64,000 bases of DNA from Nesterenkonia sphaerica. GTDB lineage: Bacteria > Actinomycetota > Actinomycetes > Actinomycetales > Micrococcaceae. The position numbers were made by a program, and so were the translations under genes. Positions 36,073-45,780 of this stretch are shown here, one piece after another (position 1 is the first letter of the stretch; every line of letters starts with the position of its first letter). A model generated the notes under the pieces. It saw only the letters and a list, made by a program, of their open reading frames with translations, did not search any database and was not told the DNA's origin. The stretch lies in contig NZ_VAWA01000002.1 of NCBI RefSeq assembly GCF_005771565.1, positions 62,001-126,000 on the forward strand, read 5' to 3'.

Positions 36073-37419
36073 TTAAAGTCCTTCAGTCTTACGGATGATC
36101 TGGGGGGTCAGGTCCTCAGTCGGCGGAGCCCAGCTGCTGGGGTCCACCGATTCCTGCGACCCGGAGCGGATATCTTTGACCTCGTGCCGGCCGAGCTCGT
36201 CAGTGAACCATACATAGGGGATGCCGCGCCGGTCGGCGTACTTGATCTGTTTGCCGAATTTCTCCGCGCTCAGTGCCACCTCCGCGCTGATGCCCCGGCG
36301 GCGCAGCTGGTCAGCCACATCCTGGGCGGGGCCCCAGTCGTCGTCCGAGCGGAGAGTGACATAGACCACGGTCGGCACAGAGCGCGACGACGCCAGCTCA
36401 CCAGAACTGATCAGGGCTGAGAGCAGCCGGGTCACCCCAATGGAGAGTCCGACACCGGGAAACACCCGTTTGCCTGCGGATGCCAAGGACTCATACCGCC
36501 CGCCCGAACAGATGGAACCGAGATCCTCATGACCGTGCAACACGGTCTCGACCACGGTGCCGGTGTAGTAGTCCAAGCCGCGCGCGATGGACAGATCTGC
36601 CACCGCCCGGCCGGGCACTCGCGCGTTGAGCTCGCTCATCAGCTCGGTCAGCTCGTCCAGGCCCTGCTGCAAGAGATCCGCCGGCCGATCCCCGGCCAGC
36701 TGGCGGACCTTATCGGCAAACGTGCAGTCCGAGGTGCGGATCTGGGCCAGCTGTAGCGCCAGCTCGGCCTGCTCCGCAGAGGCCCCTGCCGTCTCGCGCA
36801 GCTCCTCAGCCACGCGGAGGGGGCCTATCTTCTCCAGTTTGTCGACCACCCGGAGCGCAGCAGGCGTGTTGGTGAGCCCGATAGTCCGGTAGAAGCCTTC
36901 GGAGAGTTTCCGGTTGTTGACCCGCAGCGTAAAGTCACCGATCCGCAGCGCTTCCAGGGCGCGGGCCATCACGACCACGATCTCCACATCGCACCGGAAG
37001 GGCAGCGCGCCGTCGCCGACGATGTCAATATCTGCCTGCGAGAACTCCCTGAACCGGCCGGCCTGCGGCCGCTCGCCGCGCCACACTTTCTGAATCTGGT
37101 ACCGGCGGAAAGGGAAGGCTAGGTGACCTGCGTTCTCCGTGACGTAGCGGGCAAAGGGCACAGTATTGTCAAAGCGCAGCGCCAGCTTGGCTTCCCGGCC
37201 GGAACGCTCCTCCTCCTGAAGCCGGGAGATCGCATAGATCTCCTGATCGATCTCCCCCTTCTGCAGCAGAGTCTCCACCGTCTCCACCGCCCGGGTCTCC
37301 AAGGGCGAGAACCCATGGGCCTCGAACACCTCACGCAGGGTGTCAAGCACATGCAGCTCTGCGAACCGTTCAGCCGGCAGCAGCTCCAGGTAGCCTGAGA
37401 GAGAGGCCTTGCGTGCCAT
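36073..37419 (-). CDS. hisS: Histidine--tRNA ligase
   Basis: Class II synthetase of 448 aa. Motif 2 is in [23 protein letters not shown]; the histidine-specific motifs appear as [13 protein letters not shown] and GGRYESLA, and motif 3 as [12 protein letters not shown]. The C-terminal anticodon domain ends the protein. ATG 37419 has AAGGAG upstream, and TATGAT (37470-37465, minus strand) is a likely -10 box. It heads the hisS-aspS pair and is divergent from the DUF349 gene. Confidence 0.97.
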   Translation of the reverse strand: MARKASLSGYLELLPAERFAELHVLDTLREVFEAHGFSPLETRAVETVETLLQKGEIDQEIYAISRLQEEERSGREAKLALRFDNTVPFARYVTENAGHLAFPFRRYQIQKVWRGERPQAGRFREFSQADIDIVGDGALPFRCDVEIVVVMARALEALRIGDFTLRVNNRKLSEGFYRTIGLTNTPAALRVVDKLEKIGPLRVAEELRETAGASAEQAELALQLAQIRTSDCTFADKVRQLAGDRPADLLQQGLDELTELMSELNARVPGRAVADLSIARGLDYYTGTVVETVLHGHEDLGSICSGGRYESLASAGKRVFPGVGLSIGVTRLLSALISSGELASSRSVPTVVYVTLRSDDDWGPAQDVADQLRRRGISAEVALSAEKFGKQIKYADRRGIPYVWFTDELGRHEVKDIRSGSQESVDPSSWAPPTEDLTPQIIRKTEGL

Positions 37420-37501
37420 AGGTGCTCAACACTCCTTCTGCGGTGGGTCCTGCCAAACCACACCATCATACGGGTACGGCACAGAGTACGGCCTGTCGCG
37501 G

Positions 37502-37514
37502 TAACCTGGTGGGA
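37502..37514 (+). promoter_or_regulatory. Leaderless-type promoter of the DUF349 gene
   Basis: TAACCT (37502-37507) fits TAnnnT and lies 7 nt before ATG 37514. No separate Shine-Dalgarno is evident beyond GGTGGG inside the gap. Confidence 0.45.
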
Positions 37515-38800
37515 TGAGTCCTGCTATCAAGCCGAACTATCATCAAAGCTCACTGGACGAGGTGCGCGCACGCACCCGGGTGGACGAGGAAGGCCACGTA
37601 TACGTCCTCCCCACCTCGGAGGGCGCGGAGGAAGCCTATGTGGGGCAGTTCTCCGCCGGTGACGCCGAGGCCGCGCTGCAGTACTTCACCCGCAAGTTCG
37701 ACGACCTCTACAACCGGGCGCTGTTGCTGCGCGCGCGAGTGGCCACCCAGGCGGACTCTGCCAGTGCGCTGCGCTCCAGCCGCGCCACGTTGAGCAAAGA
37801 GCTTGAGGGTGGCACATGGGTCGGCGACGTCGCCGGTCTGCGGGGAATTCTCGAAGAGATCACTGAGGGCATTGAGGGGATCGCGGCTGCGGAGAAGAAG
37901 CAGACTGACGAGGCGCTGAGCGCCAAGGTCGCAGTGCGGGAAGAGATTGTGCGCGCCGCCGAAGAGCTTGCCGCGGCAGACCCGGACCGTCAGCACTGGA
38001 AGTCGGCCCAGGAACGGATGAGCGAGCTCTTCGAGCAGTGGAAGACTGAACAGCGCACTCCGCCCAGGCTCCCCAAACCCGTGGAAGATCCACTTTGGAA
38101 GCGGTTCCGGGAGGCGCGGAGCACCTTCGAGCGTCACCGCAAGGGGTTCTTCGTCCGCCGGGACAAAGAAGCCGCGGACATTAAGAGGGCCAAAGAGGAG
38201 CTGATCGCAGAAGCCGAGAAGCTGCAGCACTCCACGGATTTCGGTCCCACCACCAAGGCGTACCACCGGCTGATGGACCGGTGGAAGGAGCAAGGCCGGG
38301 GTCCTCGCAAGACGGAGGACGCTCAGTGGGCACGGTTCCGAGCCGCTCAGGATGTGTTCTTCTCAGCCCGCGATGCGGCCAATGCGAAAGTTGACGCCGA
38401 ATATGCGGAGAACCTGAAGAAGAAGGAGGAGATCCTCGGCAAGCTCCGGGAGCTGATGCCCTTCACCAAGCCAGAGGCGGTGCGCGAACGCTACTTTACG
38501 CTCATTGAGGCCTGGGACGCCGCCGGCAAAGTCCCCCGCGGCGACGTCAAACGCATGGAACGGGCTATCGGGGAGGTCCAGGAGGCCTTCCGTGAAGCCG
38601 AAGGCGCCACCCGCAGTCCCAGGGAATCAGCGCGGAACGACCGGCAGTCGCAGATGATTGACCAGTTGGAGGAGACCATCTCACAGTTGGAGACCGATGT
38701 CGCCCAGGCAGACTCGGACGGCGACGACAAGCTCAAGCGTGAGGCGGAGGAAGCTCTTGCGGCACGCCGCAGCTGGCTTCAGATGCTCACCTCGAGCTGA
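37514..38800 (+). CDS. DUF349 repeat protein
   Basis: A 428-aa, strongly charged, alpha-helical, probably coiled-coil protein with three DUF349-type repeats: about residues 150-215 (ELFEQWKTEQRTP, LWKRFREARSTFERHRKGFF), 230-300 (LMDRWKEQGRGPRKTEDAQWARF) and 320-365 (LIEAWDAAGKVPR). The related YgcA/DUF349 proteins have been linked to ribosome or translation functions, but no biochemical role is settled. It is divergent from hisS and precedes mltG by 93 bp. Confidence 0.88.
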   Translation: MSPAIKPNYHQSSLDEVRARTRVDEEGHVYVLPTSEGAEEAYVGQFSAGDAEAALQYFTRKFDDLYNRALLLRARVATQADSASALRSSRATLSKELEGGTWVGDVAGLRGILEEITEGIEGIAAAEKKQTDEALSAKVAVREEIVRAAEELAAADPDRQHWKSAQERMSELFEQWKTEQRTPPRLPKPVEDPLWKRFREARSTFERHRKGFFVRRDKEAADIKRAKEELIAEAEKLQHSTDFGPTTKAYHRLMDRWKEQGRGPRKTEDAQWARFRAAQDVFFSARDAANAKVDAEYAENLKKKEEILGKLRELMPFTKPEAVRERYFTLIEAWDAAGKVPRGDVKRMERAIGEVQEAFREAEGATRSPRESARNDRQSQMIDQLEETISQLETDVAQADSDGDDKLKREAEEALAARRSWLQMLTSS

Positions 38801-38893
38801 GATAACAGATAGATTACACTTGCTAGGTCTGCCAACTAGGCTTGCGTTGAGCCCTGACCCGTCCTGCCGTCTACCTGTCCAGCGAGGAATTGC

Positions 38894-40795
38894 GTGAGCG
38901 ATGAACAATCCCCCGAAGTGGGGTCGCGCCGTCGTCGCCGGGAAATACGGGAATCGCGGGAACGGGAGCGGGCTGCGCAGCGGGAGCGCGAATCGGCGGT
39001 ACGGCGCCTGAGCAGCTCCTCCACCGCCTCGGGAGCAGCTGAGGAGAGCACCGGGCGGGGGCCGAATCTCTTCGATCAGGAGACCACCACCCCCAAGGAC
39101 GAACGCCGCAGCACCCCAGCTTCCACCGGCCGGACCACCGCCGCAGGAGCGTCCGCGAAGCCGGAGCCTGGGTCTCCGAGCCCCGGATTCAGATCCCGCC
39201 GGGAACGCCGGCAGCAGACCCAGGAGCATCCCGCGGTCCCGCCGGTGAGCCAGGCGCAGCGCACCCAGGCACCAGAGAAGCCGAGCAGGCAGCAGCCGGC
39301 CACCGGTGCAGCTGCGGTCCCGCCCTCGGCCGCCCCCGCCCTGGACACACAGACCCCGTCGCGAACCGACGGCGCGCCCGAGCCCGAACAGATACCGATG
39401 ACGGGTTCGCCGTCCACACCGTTCGAAGAGGTGGTCGCTCCACCCTCGGCGCGCTCCCCGGAGTACGACCAGCTGCCCCCAGAGTACGACTACGACGAGC
39501 ACGAAGAGCTCGACTGGGACGAGGCCTACGACGAGGACCACCTCGACCACGACGAGCACGGCACCCCGATTCTGGTCAGCGCCTCCGGGTACGGCCGCGG
39601 GTATCAAACTGTGGCGCCGGTCGAGGGGCGGGTCAATCACGCCCTGCTTCGGAAGCGCCGGGCCAAGCGCCGCCGCCGCAACATCACCCTGACCGTTGCG
39701 CTGCTTGGTTTCGCGACACTCATGGTCGCCTTTGTCATGATCGTGCAGTCCCTGCTCGGCGGGGACGAAATCGCCGATTATGAAACCGTCGCAGGCGATG
39801 AAGTGGAGTTCCAAATCTACCCCAATGAGGGGCTGGCCTCCATCCAGAATCGCCTTGTGGATGAAGAGATCATCGCCGGCCCCGAGGCGTTCCAGGAGGC
39901 GCTGGAGGACCTCGACCCCGAGGCGAACTACCATGCCGAGACGCTGACCATGCGGGAGCAGATGCCCGCAGCCGAGGCGGTGGAAGTCATCTTCGGTGAT
40001 GGTCAGCAGGTCGGGTACATCAACATCAACGCCGGATTCCGACTCGACGACACCCTGGATGCCATCGCTGAAGGGGCGCAGATACCCCGGGAGGACCTGC
40101 GCGAACTCAATGAGGACCCCCAACAGTTCGGCCTCCCCGACCAGGCAGAGGATCTTGAAGGCTTCCTCGCCGCCGGCGAGTACGAGCCCCCGGTGGACGC
40201 CTCCGCCGAGGACATCATCCAGATGATCGTCGACCCCACCCTGGAGCGGCTCGAAGACCTCGGCGTCACCGACCCCGATGAGCAGTGGGAGACGATCATC
40301 ATTGCCTCGCTGATCACTGCCGAGGCGAACAACACCATCAGTGATGAGCGTCCCCGCGAGGAGCGGCTGGAGGACTACCGGATCATGGCCGGCGCCATCG
40401 AGAACCGGCTCGAGCCGGATCAGACCGAGACCGACGGTCTGCTGCAGATCGACGCTGCGGTGAATTACGGCATTGGGCTCTCCGGAGATCTGCACTTCCC
40501 GGAGGAAGAGCGCCTGAATGCGGAGAACGAGTACAACACCTACGTGCACCCTGGGCTCCCACCAGGCCCCATCGGCGTGCCGGTGGCCGATACCGTCACC
40601 GCTGCCGCCGACCCGGCCGAGACGGGAGCCTTCTACTGGGTCACCGTGAACCCGATCACCGGAGAGACACGGTTCAACGAAACCTACGCGGCGCACCAGG
40701 AGGACACCGAAGAGTTCCTGGAGTTCTGCCGGGAGAACGAGGGAGCCTGTGGGCCCGGGGACGTGGACGCAGCAGAGGATGAGTTTGACGGATGA
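38894..40795 (+). CDS. mltG: Endolytic murein transglycosylase MltG
   Basis: Membrane-bound lytic transglycosylase that cleaves nascent peptidoglycan and ends glycan strands. At 633 aa it is much longer than the roughly 340 aa of the Escherichia coli enzyme, because of a cytoplasmic N-terminus of about 260 residues. That region starts with Arg-rich helices (RRRRREIRESRERERAAQR), continues with a Pro/Ala/Thr-rich stretch and ends in an Asp/Glu/Tyr-rich stretch (about 190-220). One membrane helix follows (about 268-290), then the LysM-like and YceG domains. The catalytic Glu is probably in IASLITAEANN, and LLQIDAAVNYGIG is the other family motif. GTG start; the stop overlaps aroE (ATGA). Confidence 0.93.
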   Translation: MSDEQSPEVGSRRRRREIRESRERERAAQRERESAVRRLSSSSTASGAAEESTGRGPNLFDQETTTPKDERRSTPASTGRTTAAGASAKPEPGSPSPGFRSRRERRQQTQEHPAVPPVSQAQRTQAPEKPSRQQPATGAAAVPPSAAPALDTQTPSRTDGAPEPEQIPMTGSPSTPFEEVVAPPSARSPEYDQLPPEYDYDEHEELDWDEAYDEDHLDHDEHGTPILVSASGYGRGYQTVAPVEGRVNHALLRKRRAKRRRRNITLTVALLGFATLMVAFVMIVQSLLGGDEIADYETVAGDEVEFQIYPNEGLASIQNRLVDEEIIAGPEAFQEALEDLDPEANYHAETLTMREQMPAAEAVEVIFGDGQQVGYININAGFRLDDTLDAIAEGAQIPREDLRELNEDPQQFGLPDQAEDLEGFLAAGEYEPPVDASAEDIIQMIVDPTLERLEDLGVTDPDEQWETIIIASLITAEANNTISDERPREERLEDYRIMAGAIENRLEPDQTETDGLLQIDAAVNYGIGLSGDLHFPEEERLNAENEYNTYVHPGLPPGPIGVPVADTVTAAADPAETGAFYWVTVNPITGETRFNETYAAHQEDTEEFLEFCRENEGACGPGDVDAAEDEFDG

Positions 40796-41721
40796 GCCGC
40801 AGTGCTCCGCAGCGCAGGGCGGCGGTGCTCGGCTCACCGATCAGCCACTCCCGTTCCCCCCAGTTGCACGCCGCTGCCTATGAGCACTTGGGCGTGGACA
40901 TCCGCTACACCCGGTACGAGGTTGATGAGTCCACGGTCGGGGACTTCCTGAGCCAGCGGGCGAACGAGCCGGACTGGCTGGGGTGGTCGGTCACAATGCC
41001 GCTGAAAGCGGCGATGGTGCCGCATATGAACCACATCTCTGACCGCGTCCAAACCCTGGGGGTGCTCAACACTGTGCTCATCGGTCAGGACTCGGAGGGC
41101 CGCCGCACGCTGCGGGGGGAGAACACTGACGTTGACGGGATCGTTCAGGCGTTGGGCGAGCAGGGCATCACGCCGCAGCAGCCGGCGGATGCCACCTTCG
41201 CGGTGCTCGGCGCAGGCGGCACCGCCGCCGCAGCTCTGGCGGCGGCAGCAGAACTGCGGGCGCGTCAGGTGCTGCTCTACGCGCGCAATGAGCAGCGTGC
41301 TGAGGCCTCGGCTGTGCTCGCCCGACAGCTCGGGCTGAAGCTGACCATTCGTCCGCTCACCGCGCTGGGCGAGGACCTCCACCACCGGAGGCTGGACGTG
41401 GTGGTCTCCACCTTGCCGCCACGGGCAGCGGACACCCTTGCGACCCAGCTGCCGGCCCACTGCGAACCCCAGCCCGTGCTGCTCGACGTCGCCTACGACC
41501 CCTGGCCTTCGGCGCTGGCCCACGCCTGGATGCAGCGCGGCTGGGCCGTCACCAGCGGTCTGGAGATGCTGCTGCATCAGGCAGTCCGCCAGGTAGAGCT
41601 GTTCACGGAGAATACGTGGAACCCGGCGGCCATCCAGAACGACGCTGATCACTTCATGATGGTGCGCAAGATGCGGTCGGCCATCGGCCTCCATGAGGGA
41701 GCCGAGGCGCTGGACCGTTAG
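40792..41721 (+). CDS. aroE: Shikimate dehydrogenase
   Basis: Reduces 3-dehydroshikimate to shikimate with NADPH; 309 aa. Substrate-binding residues are in [20 protein letters not shown], the catalytic Lys-Asp pair in [11 protein letters not shown] and GENTDVDGI, and the dinucleotide fold in [15 protein letters not shown]. It is translationally coupled to mltG upstream and followed by aroC. Confidence 0.95.
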   Translation: MSRSAPQRRAAVLGSPISHSRSPQLHAAAYEHLGVDIRYTRYEVDESTVGDFLSQRANEPDWLGWSVTMPLKAAMVPHMNHISDRVQTLGVLNTVLIGQDSEGRRTLRGENTDVDGIVQALGEQGITPQQPADATFAVLGAGGTAAAALAAAAELRARQVLLYARNEQRAEASAVLARQLGLKLTIRPLTALGEDLHHRRLDVVVSTLPPRAADTLATQLPAHCEPQPVLLDVAYDPWPSALAHAWMQRGWAVTSGLEMLLHQAVRQVELFTENTWNPAAIQNDADHFMMVRKMRSAIGLHEGAEALDR

Positions 41722-41731
41722 GATGAACCCC

Positions 41732-42979
41732 ATGTTGCGTTGGCTCACCTCCGGAGAATCCCACGGCAAGTCCCTCGTCGGCATCATCGAAGGGCTGCCT
41801 GCCGGGATAGATCTCACCACCGCTGATGTGCAGCGTGCCCTGGCCCGCCGCCGGCTCGGATATGGCCGGGGGGCACGCATGAAGTTCGAGCAGGACCAAG
41901 TGCAGCTGCTCGGCGGTGTGCGCCACGGAGTGACCATGGGCGGACCTGTTGCTATCGAAATCGCCAACACGGAGTGGCCCAAGTGGGACAAGGTCATGTC
42001 CGCTGACCCCGTGGACCCAGAAGAGATTCAGGGGCTGGCGCGCAACGCCCCACTGACCAGACCACGGCCCGGACACGCCGACTTCACCGGGATGCAGAAG
42101 TACGGCTTCGCCGAAGCCCGGCCGGTGCTGGAGCGGGCCTCCGCCCGGGAGACAGCGACCCGCGTGGCGCTCGGGGCGGCCGCCAACCAGCTGCTGAACT
42201 CCCTGGGTATCACCAGTGTGGCGCATACGGTCGCCATCGGCAGCGTCGCGGCACCTGAGGATGCCCCCGTGCCAGCTGCCGCCGACGTGGACGCCCTCGA
42301 CGCGGACCCGCTGCGCTGCTTCCACGCTGCCACCTCCGAGGCCATGGTTGCTGCGGTCGACGCCGCCCACAAAGCAGGCGAGACCCTGGGCGGGGTCGTG
42401 GAAGTGGTCGTGGACGGACTGCCCCCGGGGCTCGGCAGCTATGTGCACTGGGACCGCCGACTTGATGCACGCCTGGCCGGAGCTCTCATGGGCATCCAGG
42501 CCATCAAAGGGGTCGAGGTCGGAGACGGGTTTCGCACCGCGGCCCGCCTGGGATCCGAAGCCCACGACGAGATCGAGCTCAACACCGAAGGCCGGGCAGT
42601 GCGCACCACCAACCGGGCTGGGGGCATCGAGAGCGGGATGAGCATCGGCGGGACCCTCCGGGTCCGGGCCGCTATGAAACCCATCGCTACAGTCCCGAAA
42701 GCTCTGCGCACTGTCGACGTGGCCAGCGGAGAGAACACCACCGCGCACCATCAGCGCAGCGATGTCTGCGCCGTGCCGGCGGCCGGAGTGGTGGCTGAAG
42801 CCATGGTCCAGCTCATCCTGGCTCAGGCCGTGCTGGAGAAATTCGGCGGAGACAGCCTCCCCGAAGTCTCCCGGAACCTGCACAGCTACCTCGAATCGCT
42901 CCCGGCAATCGGCGCTGATCCGGAGGCCAGCGGACACGAAGGCGACCCGCTGCAGGCCCCGGCAGCCATGCAGCCCTGA
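41732..42979 (+). CDS. aroC: Chorismate synthase
   Basis: Makes chorismate from EPSP using reduced FMN; 415 aa. ATG 41732 gives the standard N-terminus [12 protein letters not shown] and is preceded by TTAGGAT; ATG 41723 is an alternative. Motifs are [25 protein letters not shown]-type [16 protein letters not shown] region [27 protein letters not shown] and [11 protein letters not shown]-type [13 protein letters not shown]. The end overlaps the aroK start by one base. Confidence 0.97.
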   Translation: MLRWLTSGESHGKSLVGIIEGLPAGIDLTTADVQRALARRRLGYGRGARMKFEQDQVQLLGGVRHGVTMGGPVAIEIANTEWPKWDKVMSADPVDPEEIQGLARNAPLTRPRPGHADFTGMQKYGFAEARPVLERASARETATRVALGAAANQLLNSLGITSVAHTVAIGSVAAPEDAPVPAAADVDALDADPLRCFHAATSEAMVAAVDAAHKAGETLGGVVEVVVDGLPPGLGSYVHWDRRLDARLAGALMGIQAIKGVEVGDGFRTAARLGSEAHDEIELNTEGRAVRTTNRAGGIESGMSIGGTLRVRAAMKPIATVPKALRTVDVASGENTTAHHQRSDVCAVPAAGVVAEAMVQLILAQAVLEKFGGDSLPEVSRNLHSYLESLPAIGADPEASGHEGDPLQAPAAMQP

Positions 42980-43497
42980 TGAGCAATATTGTCCTGATCG
43001 GCCCCATGGGGTCGGGCAAATCGACTGTGGGGGCCGCACTTGCCCGGCGGCTGGGCCGCCCGCATGTGGACACCGACCATTTTTTCGTCGCCCGGCACGG
43101 GCCCATCCGTGAGTATTTCTCCGTCCACGGTGAGGAAGCCTTCCGCGCAGCCGAGGAGCGCCTGGTGGCGCAGCTGCTGGACTCGCCCCGCCCCTCCGTG
43201 GTCAGCTTGGGCGGTGGCTCCGTCATGTCCGCGGCTACCCGCGAGCTGCTGAAGTCGCAGTTCGTCGTAATGCTCGATGTCACTGAGGCGCAGGCGAAGG
43301 CCAGAATCGGCGACGCCGCGACCCGTCCGGTGCTCACCGAGGGCACCTCAGCACCACCGATCGAGCGCTGGAAACACATCTACGCGGAACGGGAACCGCT
43401 CTACCGCGAATGCGCCGACCTCATTGTCAGCGCCACGGAGACCACGATCGAAGACCGAGCCGAAACCATCATTGAGGCCATGAGGAGAGAACGATGA
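42979..43497 (+). CDS. aroK: Shikimate kinase
   Basis: Phosphorylates shikimate at the 3-hydroxyl; 172 aa. Walker A is GPMGSGKSTVG, the shikimate-binding Asp and Arg are in HVDTDHFF and FRAAEERLV, the Walker B-like GGGSVM is present, and the LID Arg is in RPVL. It overlaps aroC and aroB by one and four bases. Confidence 0.95.
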   Translation: MSNIVLIGPMGSGKSTVGAALARRLGRPHVDTDHFFVARHGPIREYFSVHGEEAFRAAEERLVAQLLDSPRPSVVSLGGGSVMSAATRELLKSQFVVMLDVTEAQAKARIGDAATRPVLTEGTSAPPIERWKHIYAEREPLYRECADLIVSATETTIEDRAETIIEAMRRER

Positions 43498-44624
43498 GTA
43501 CCGAACCCACTGTCATCACAGTCGGCGAAGGAACAGGTGCCGGGGGGCAGGAGCTGGGCTACGGCGTCGTCGTCGGAGAGGGCCTGCTGGCGCAGCTTCC
43601 CGGCATGGTGGGGCCCCAGGCAGAGCGGGTCCTGGTCATCCATCCCCGCGCGCTGCGCGCCACCGGCGATGTGGTGCGCGAAGACCTGGAAAAGGCCGGG
43701 TATCAGGCAGTGACCGCAGAGATCCCCGATGCGGAAGAGGGCAAGCACATCCAGGTCGCCGCGTTCTGCTGGCAGGTGCTGGGCCAGAACGACTTCACCC
43801 GATCAGACGCCATCGTCTCGGTCGGTGGCGGTGCGGTCACTGACGTGGCCGGCTTCGTCGCCGCCACGTGGTTGCGCGGGATACGGATTGTCCACATGCC
43901 CACCACGCTGCTGGGCATGGTCGACGCCGCGGTAGGCGGCAAGACCGGGATCAACACCGCTGAGGGAAAGAATCTGGTCGGCGCCTTCCACCAGCCCGCC
44001 GGGGTGCTGGCCGACCTGGAGACCTTGGCCACCCTGCCCCGCAATGAGCTGGTCGCGGGACTGGCGGAGGTGGTCAAATGTGGATTCATTGCTGATGAAG
44101 AGATTCTGCGCATTATTGAACGCGCCCCGGAGGCCGTTCAGCAGTGGGACTCCGCAGAGCTGCGAGAACTCCTGGAGCGCTCCATCCGGGTCAAAGCCGA
44201 GGTGGTCGGACGCGACGTACGCGAGTCCAACCTCCGTGAGTCGCTGAACTACGGCCACACCCTGGGCCATGCGATCGAACTGGCTGAGCGGTATCAATGG
44301 CGTCACGGGGCCGCTATCTCCGTCGGTATGGTCTTTGCCGCCGAACTGGCCCGCAGCCTCGGACGCCTCTCGGACGCTGAGGCGGACCGGCACCGCGAGA
44401 TTCTCACCAGTCTGGGACTGCCCACCACCTACCGGGACGACCGCTGGAACCAGCTCCTGGAGGGCATCCGGCGGGATAAGAAGAACCGCGGTGAGACGCT
44501 GCGGTTCGTGCTGCTGAACGCGGTGGGCTCCCCGGCGACTGTGGAGATCCCCGACCCCTCCATCCTGTTCGCGACCTATCAGGAGATTGCTGAACCAGCT
44601 TCCACCACCACCATCTCGCTCTGA
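43494..44624 (+). CDS. aroB: 3-dehydroquinate synthase
   Basis: Converts DAHP to 3-dehydroquinate using NAD and a divalent metal; 376 aa. NAD-binding GGGAVTDVAGFVAATWLRG, TTLLGMVDAAVGGKTGIN and the zinc ligands in LAEVVKCGFI, NYGHTLGHAIE and RHGAAISVGMV are all present. It ends the mltG-aroE-aroC-aroK-aroB unit. The type II dehydroquinase gene (aroQ) often found here is not in the window. Confidence 0.97.
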   Translation: MSTEPTVITVGEGTGAGGQELGYGVVVGEGLLAQLPGMVGPQAERVLVIHPRALRATGDVVREDLEKAGYQAVTAEIPDAEEGKHIQVAAFCWQVLGQNDFTRSDAIVSVGGGAVTDVAGFVAATWLRGIRIVHMPTTLLGMVDAAVGGKTGINTAEGKNLVGAFHQPAGVLADLETLATLPRNELVAGLAEVVKCGFIADEEILRIIERAPEAVQQWDSAELRELLERSIRVKAEVVGRDVRESNLRESLNYGHTLGHAIELAERYQWRHGAAISVGMVFAAELARSLGRLSDAEADRHREILTSLGLPTTYRDDRWNQLLEGIRRDKKNRGETLRFVLLNAVGSPATVEIPDPSILFATYQEIAEPASTTTISL

Positions 44625-44633
44625 GGGTGGCTT

Positions 44634-44645
44634 AGGCTGCAGCCT
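44634..44645 (+). promoter_or_regulatory. Perfect 12-bp palindrome before efp
   Basis: AGGCTGCAGCCT lies 10 bp after the aroB stop and just before TAGGAT (44647-44652), which could be the efp -10 box. It may be an operator or the tail end of the aro unit. There is no clear terminator in this 93-bp gap. Confidence 0.35.
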
Positions 44646-44717
44646 GTAGGATGGACCGTTGGCATCCGGTAGACCCGGGGCCACCACACCGTGACAAACA
44701 GAAGGTAAGACGAACCC

Positions 44718-45281
44718 GTGGCAACTTCCAATGACATCAAGAACGGCTCTGTGCTCAAGCTGGAGGGCCAACTGTGGAACACCCTTGAGTTCCAGCACGT
44801 CAAGCCGGGCAAGGGCGGGGCATTCATCCGCACCAAGCTGAGGAACATCACCTCCGGCAAGGTGGTGGACAAGACGTTCAACGCCGGGGCAAAGATCGAA
44901 CTGGCCACCGTGGACCGCTCTGACTACCAGTACCTGTATCAGGACGGCGAAGACTTCGTCTTCATGGACCTGCGTGACTTCGACCAGATCACTGTGCCGG
45001 CGGCCACCGTGGGCGACGCCGCCAACTTCCTGCTGGAGTCCCAGCAGGTCTCGATCGCGATCAACGAGGGCACACCGCTGTACCTGGAGATGCCCCCATC
45101 AGTGGTCCTGGAGGTCACCCAGACTGACCCCGGCCTGCAGGGCGACCGTTCCAAAGCCGGCACCAAGCCGGCCACCCTGGAGACCGGGCACGAGATCCAG
45201 GTGCCGCTGTTCGTGGAGCAGGGCACCAAGGTCAAAGTCGACACCCGCAGCTCCGAGTACCTCGGCCGGGTCAACGACTAG
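44718..45281 (+). CDS. efp: Elongation factor P
   Basis: Ribosome-binding factor of 187 aa that relieves stalling at polyproline. Three beta domains mimic tRNA. The acceptor-like loop is VKPGKGGAF with Lys at position 32, the site that is modified in some bacteria; actinobacteria usually leave it bare. The C-terminal signature appears in [23 protein letters not shown] 44718 follows AGAAGGTAAG. nusB starts 4 bp after its stop. Confidence 0.97.
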   Translation: MATSNDIKNGSVLKLEGQLWNTLEFQHVKPGKGGAFIRTKLRNITSGKVVDKTFNAGAKIELATVDRSDYQYLYQDGEDFVFMDLRDFDQITVPAATVGDAANFLLESQQVSIAINEGTPLYLEMPPSVVLEVTQTDPGLQGDRSKAGTKPATLETGHEIQVPLFVEQGTKVKVDTRSSEYLGRVND

Positions 45282-45285
45282 CACT

Positions 45286-45693
45286 GTGGCAAAACGAAGC
45301 AAAGCCCGGCAGCGGGCATTAGAGGTCCTCTTCGAGGCCCAGCAGCGCAGCATGGACCCCCATCTCGTGCTGACCACCCGGGTGGAGAAGGGGGAGCTGG
45401 TCGTCAATGAATACGTGCGCACCCTCATCGACGGTGTCACCGAGCATCGTGAAGAGATCGATGAACTGTTGGCCACCTATGCCCGCGGGTGGACCCTTGA
45501 CCGGATGCCCCCAGTGGACCTGGTGGCACTGCGGATCGGGGCCTGGGAGCTGCTTCACAATGAGGAGATCCCCGACGGGGTGGCCGTGGCCGAGGCGGTG
45601 ACCTTGGTGCGCAAACTCTCCACCGACGAATCCCCAGGGTTCGTCAATGGCGTACTCGGCAGACTGCAGAAGCTCAAACCCACGCTGGGCTGA
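45286..45693 (+). CDS. nusB: Transcription antitermination protein NusB
   Basis: All-helical RNA-binding protein of 135 aa that with NusE(S10) binds boxA in rRNA operons. It starts at GTG 45286 with AKRSKARQRALEVLFEAQQR, the standard N-terminus; longer frames overlap efp. DRMPPVDLVALRIGAWELL and the IPDGVAVAEAVTLVRKLS, FVNGVLG segments are typical. It is probably co-transcribed with efp. Confidence 0.95.
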   Translation: MAKRSKARQRALEVLFEAQQRSMDPHLVLTTRVEKGELVVNEYVRTLIDGVTEHREEIDELLATYARGWTLDRMPPVDLVALRIGAWELLHNEEIPDGVAVAEAVTLVRKLSTDESPGFVNGVLGRLQKLKPTLG

Positions 45694-45712
45694 GCCGAGC
45701 GGGGCACCTGAT

Positions 45713-45780
45713 AGGCTGACGCAGACACATCTCGAAGCTCCTTTAATGATCGTCCTGTGAGGCGAGGAAGGAGTCGCAGC
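45713..45780 (+). promoter_or_regulatory. PyrR-binding RNA element and promoter of the pyr operon
   Basis: TAGGCT (45713-45718) is a likely -10 box. The leader then folds with CTCCTT (45738-45743) paired to AAGGAG (45768-45773), enclosing a GTCCTGTGAGGC loop (45752-45763) that matches the PyrR-binding loop (UCCnGUGAGGC). The pyrR Shine-Dalgarno GGAAGGAG (45766-45773) is part of the stem. PyrR with UMP bound should therefore hide the ribosome-binding site, the translational-repression scheme described for mycobacteria, and not an antiterminator switch as in Bacillus. Confidence 0.85.

Noticed and set aside
38681-40837. 718-codon open frame on the minus strand opposite mltG
   Set aside because: It mirrors mltG exactly, has low-complexity composition and no recognisable domain; long antisense frames are common at this GC content.
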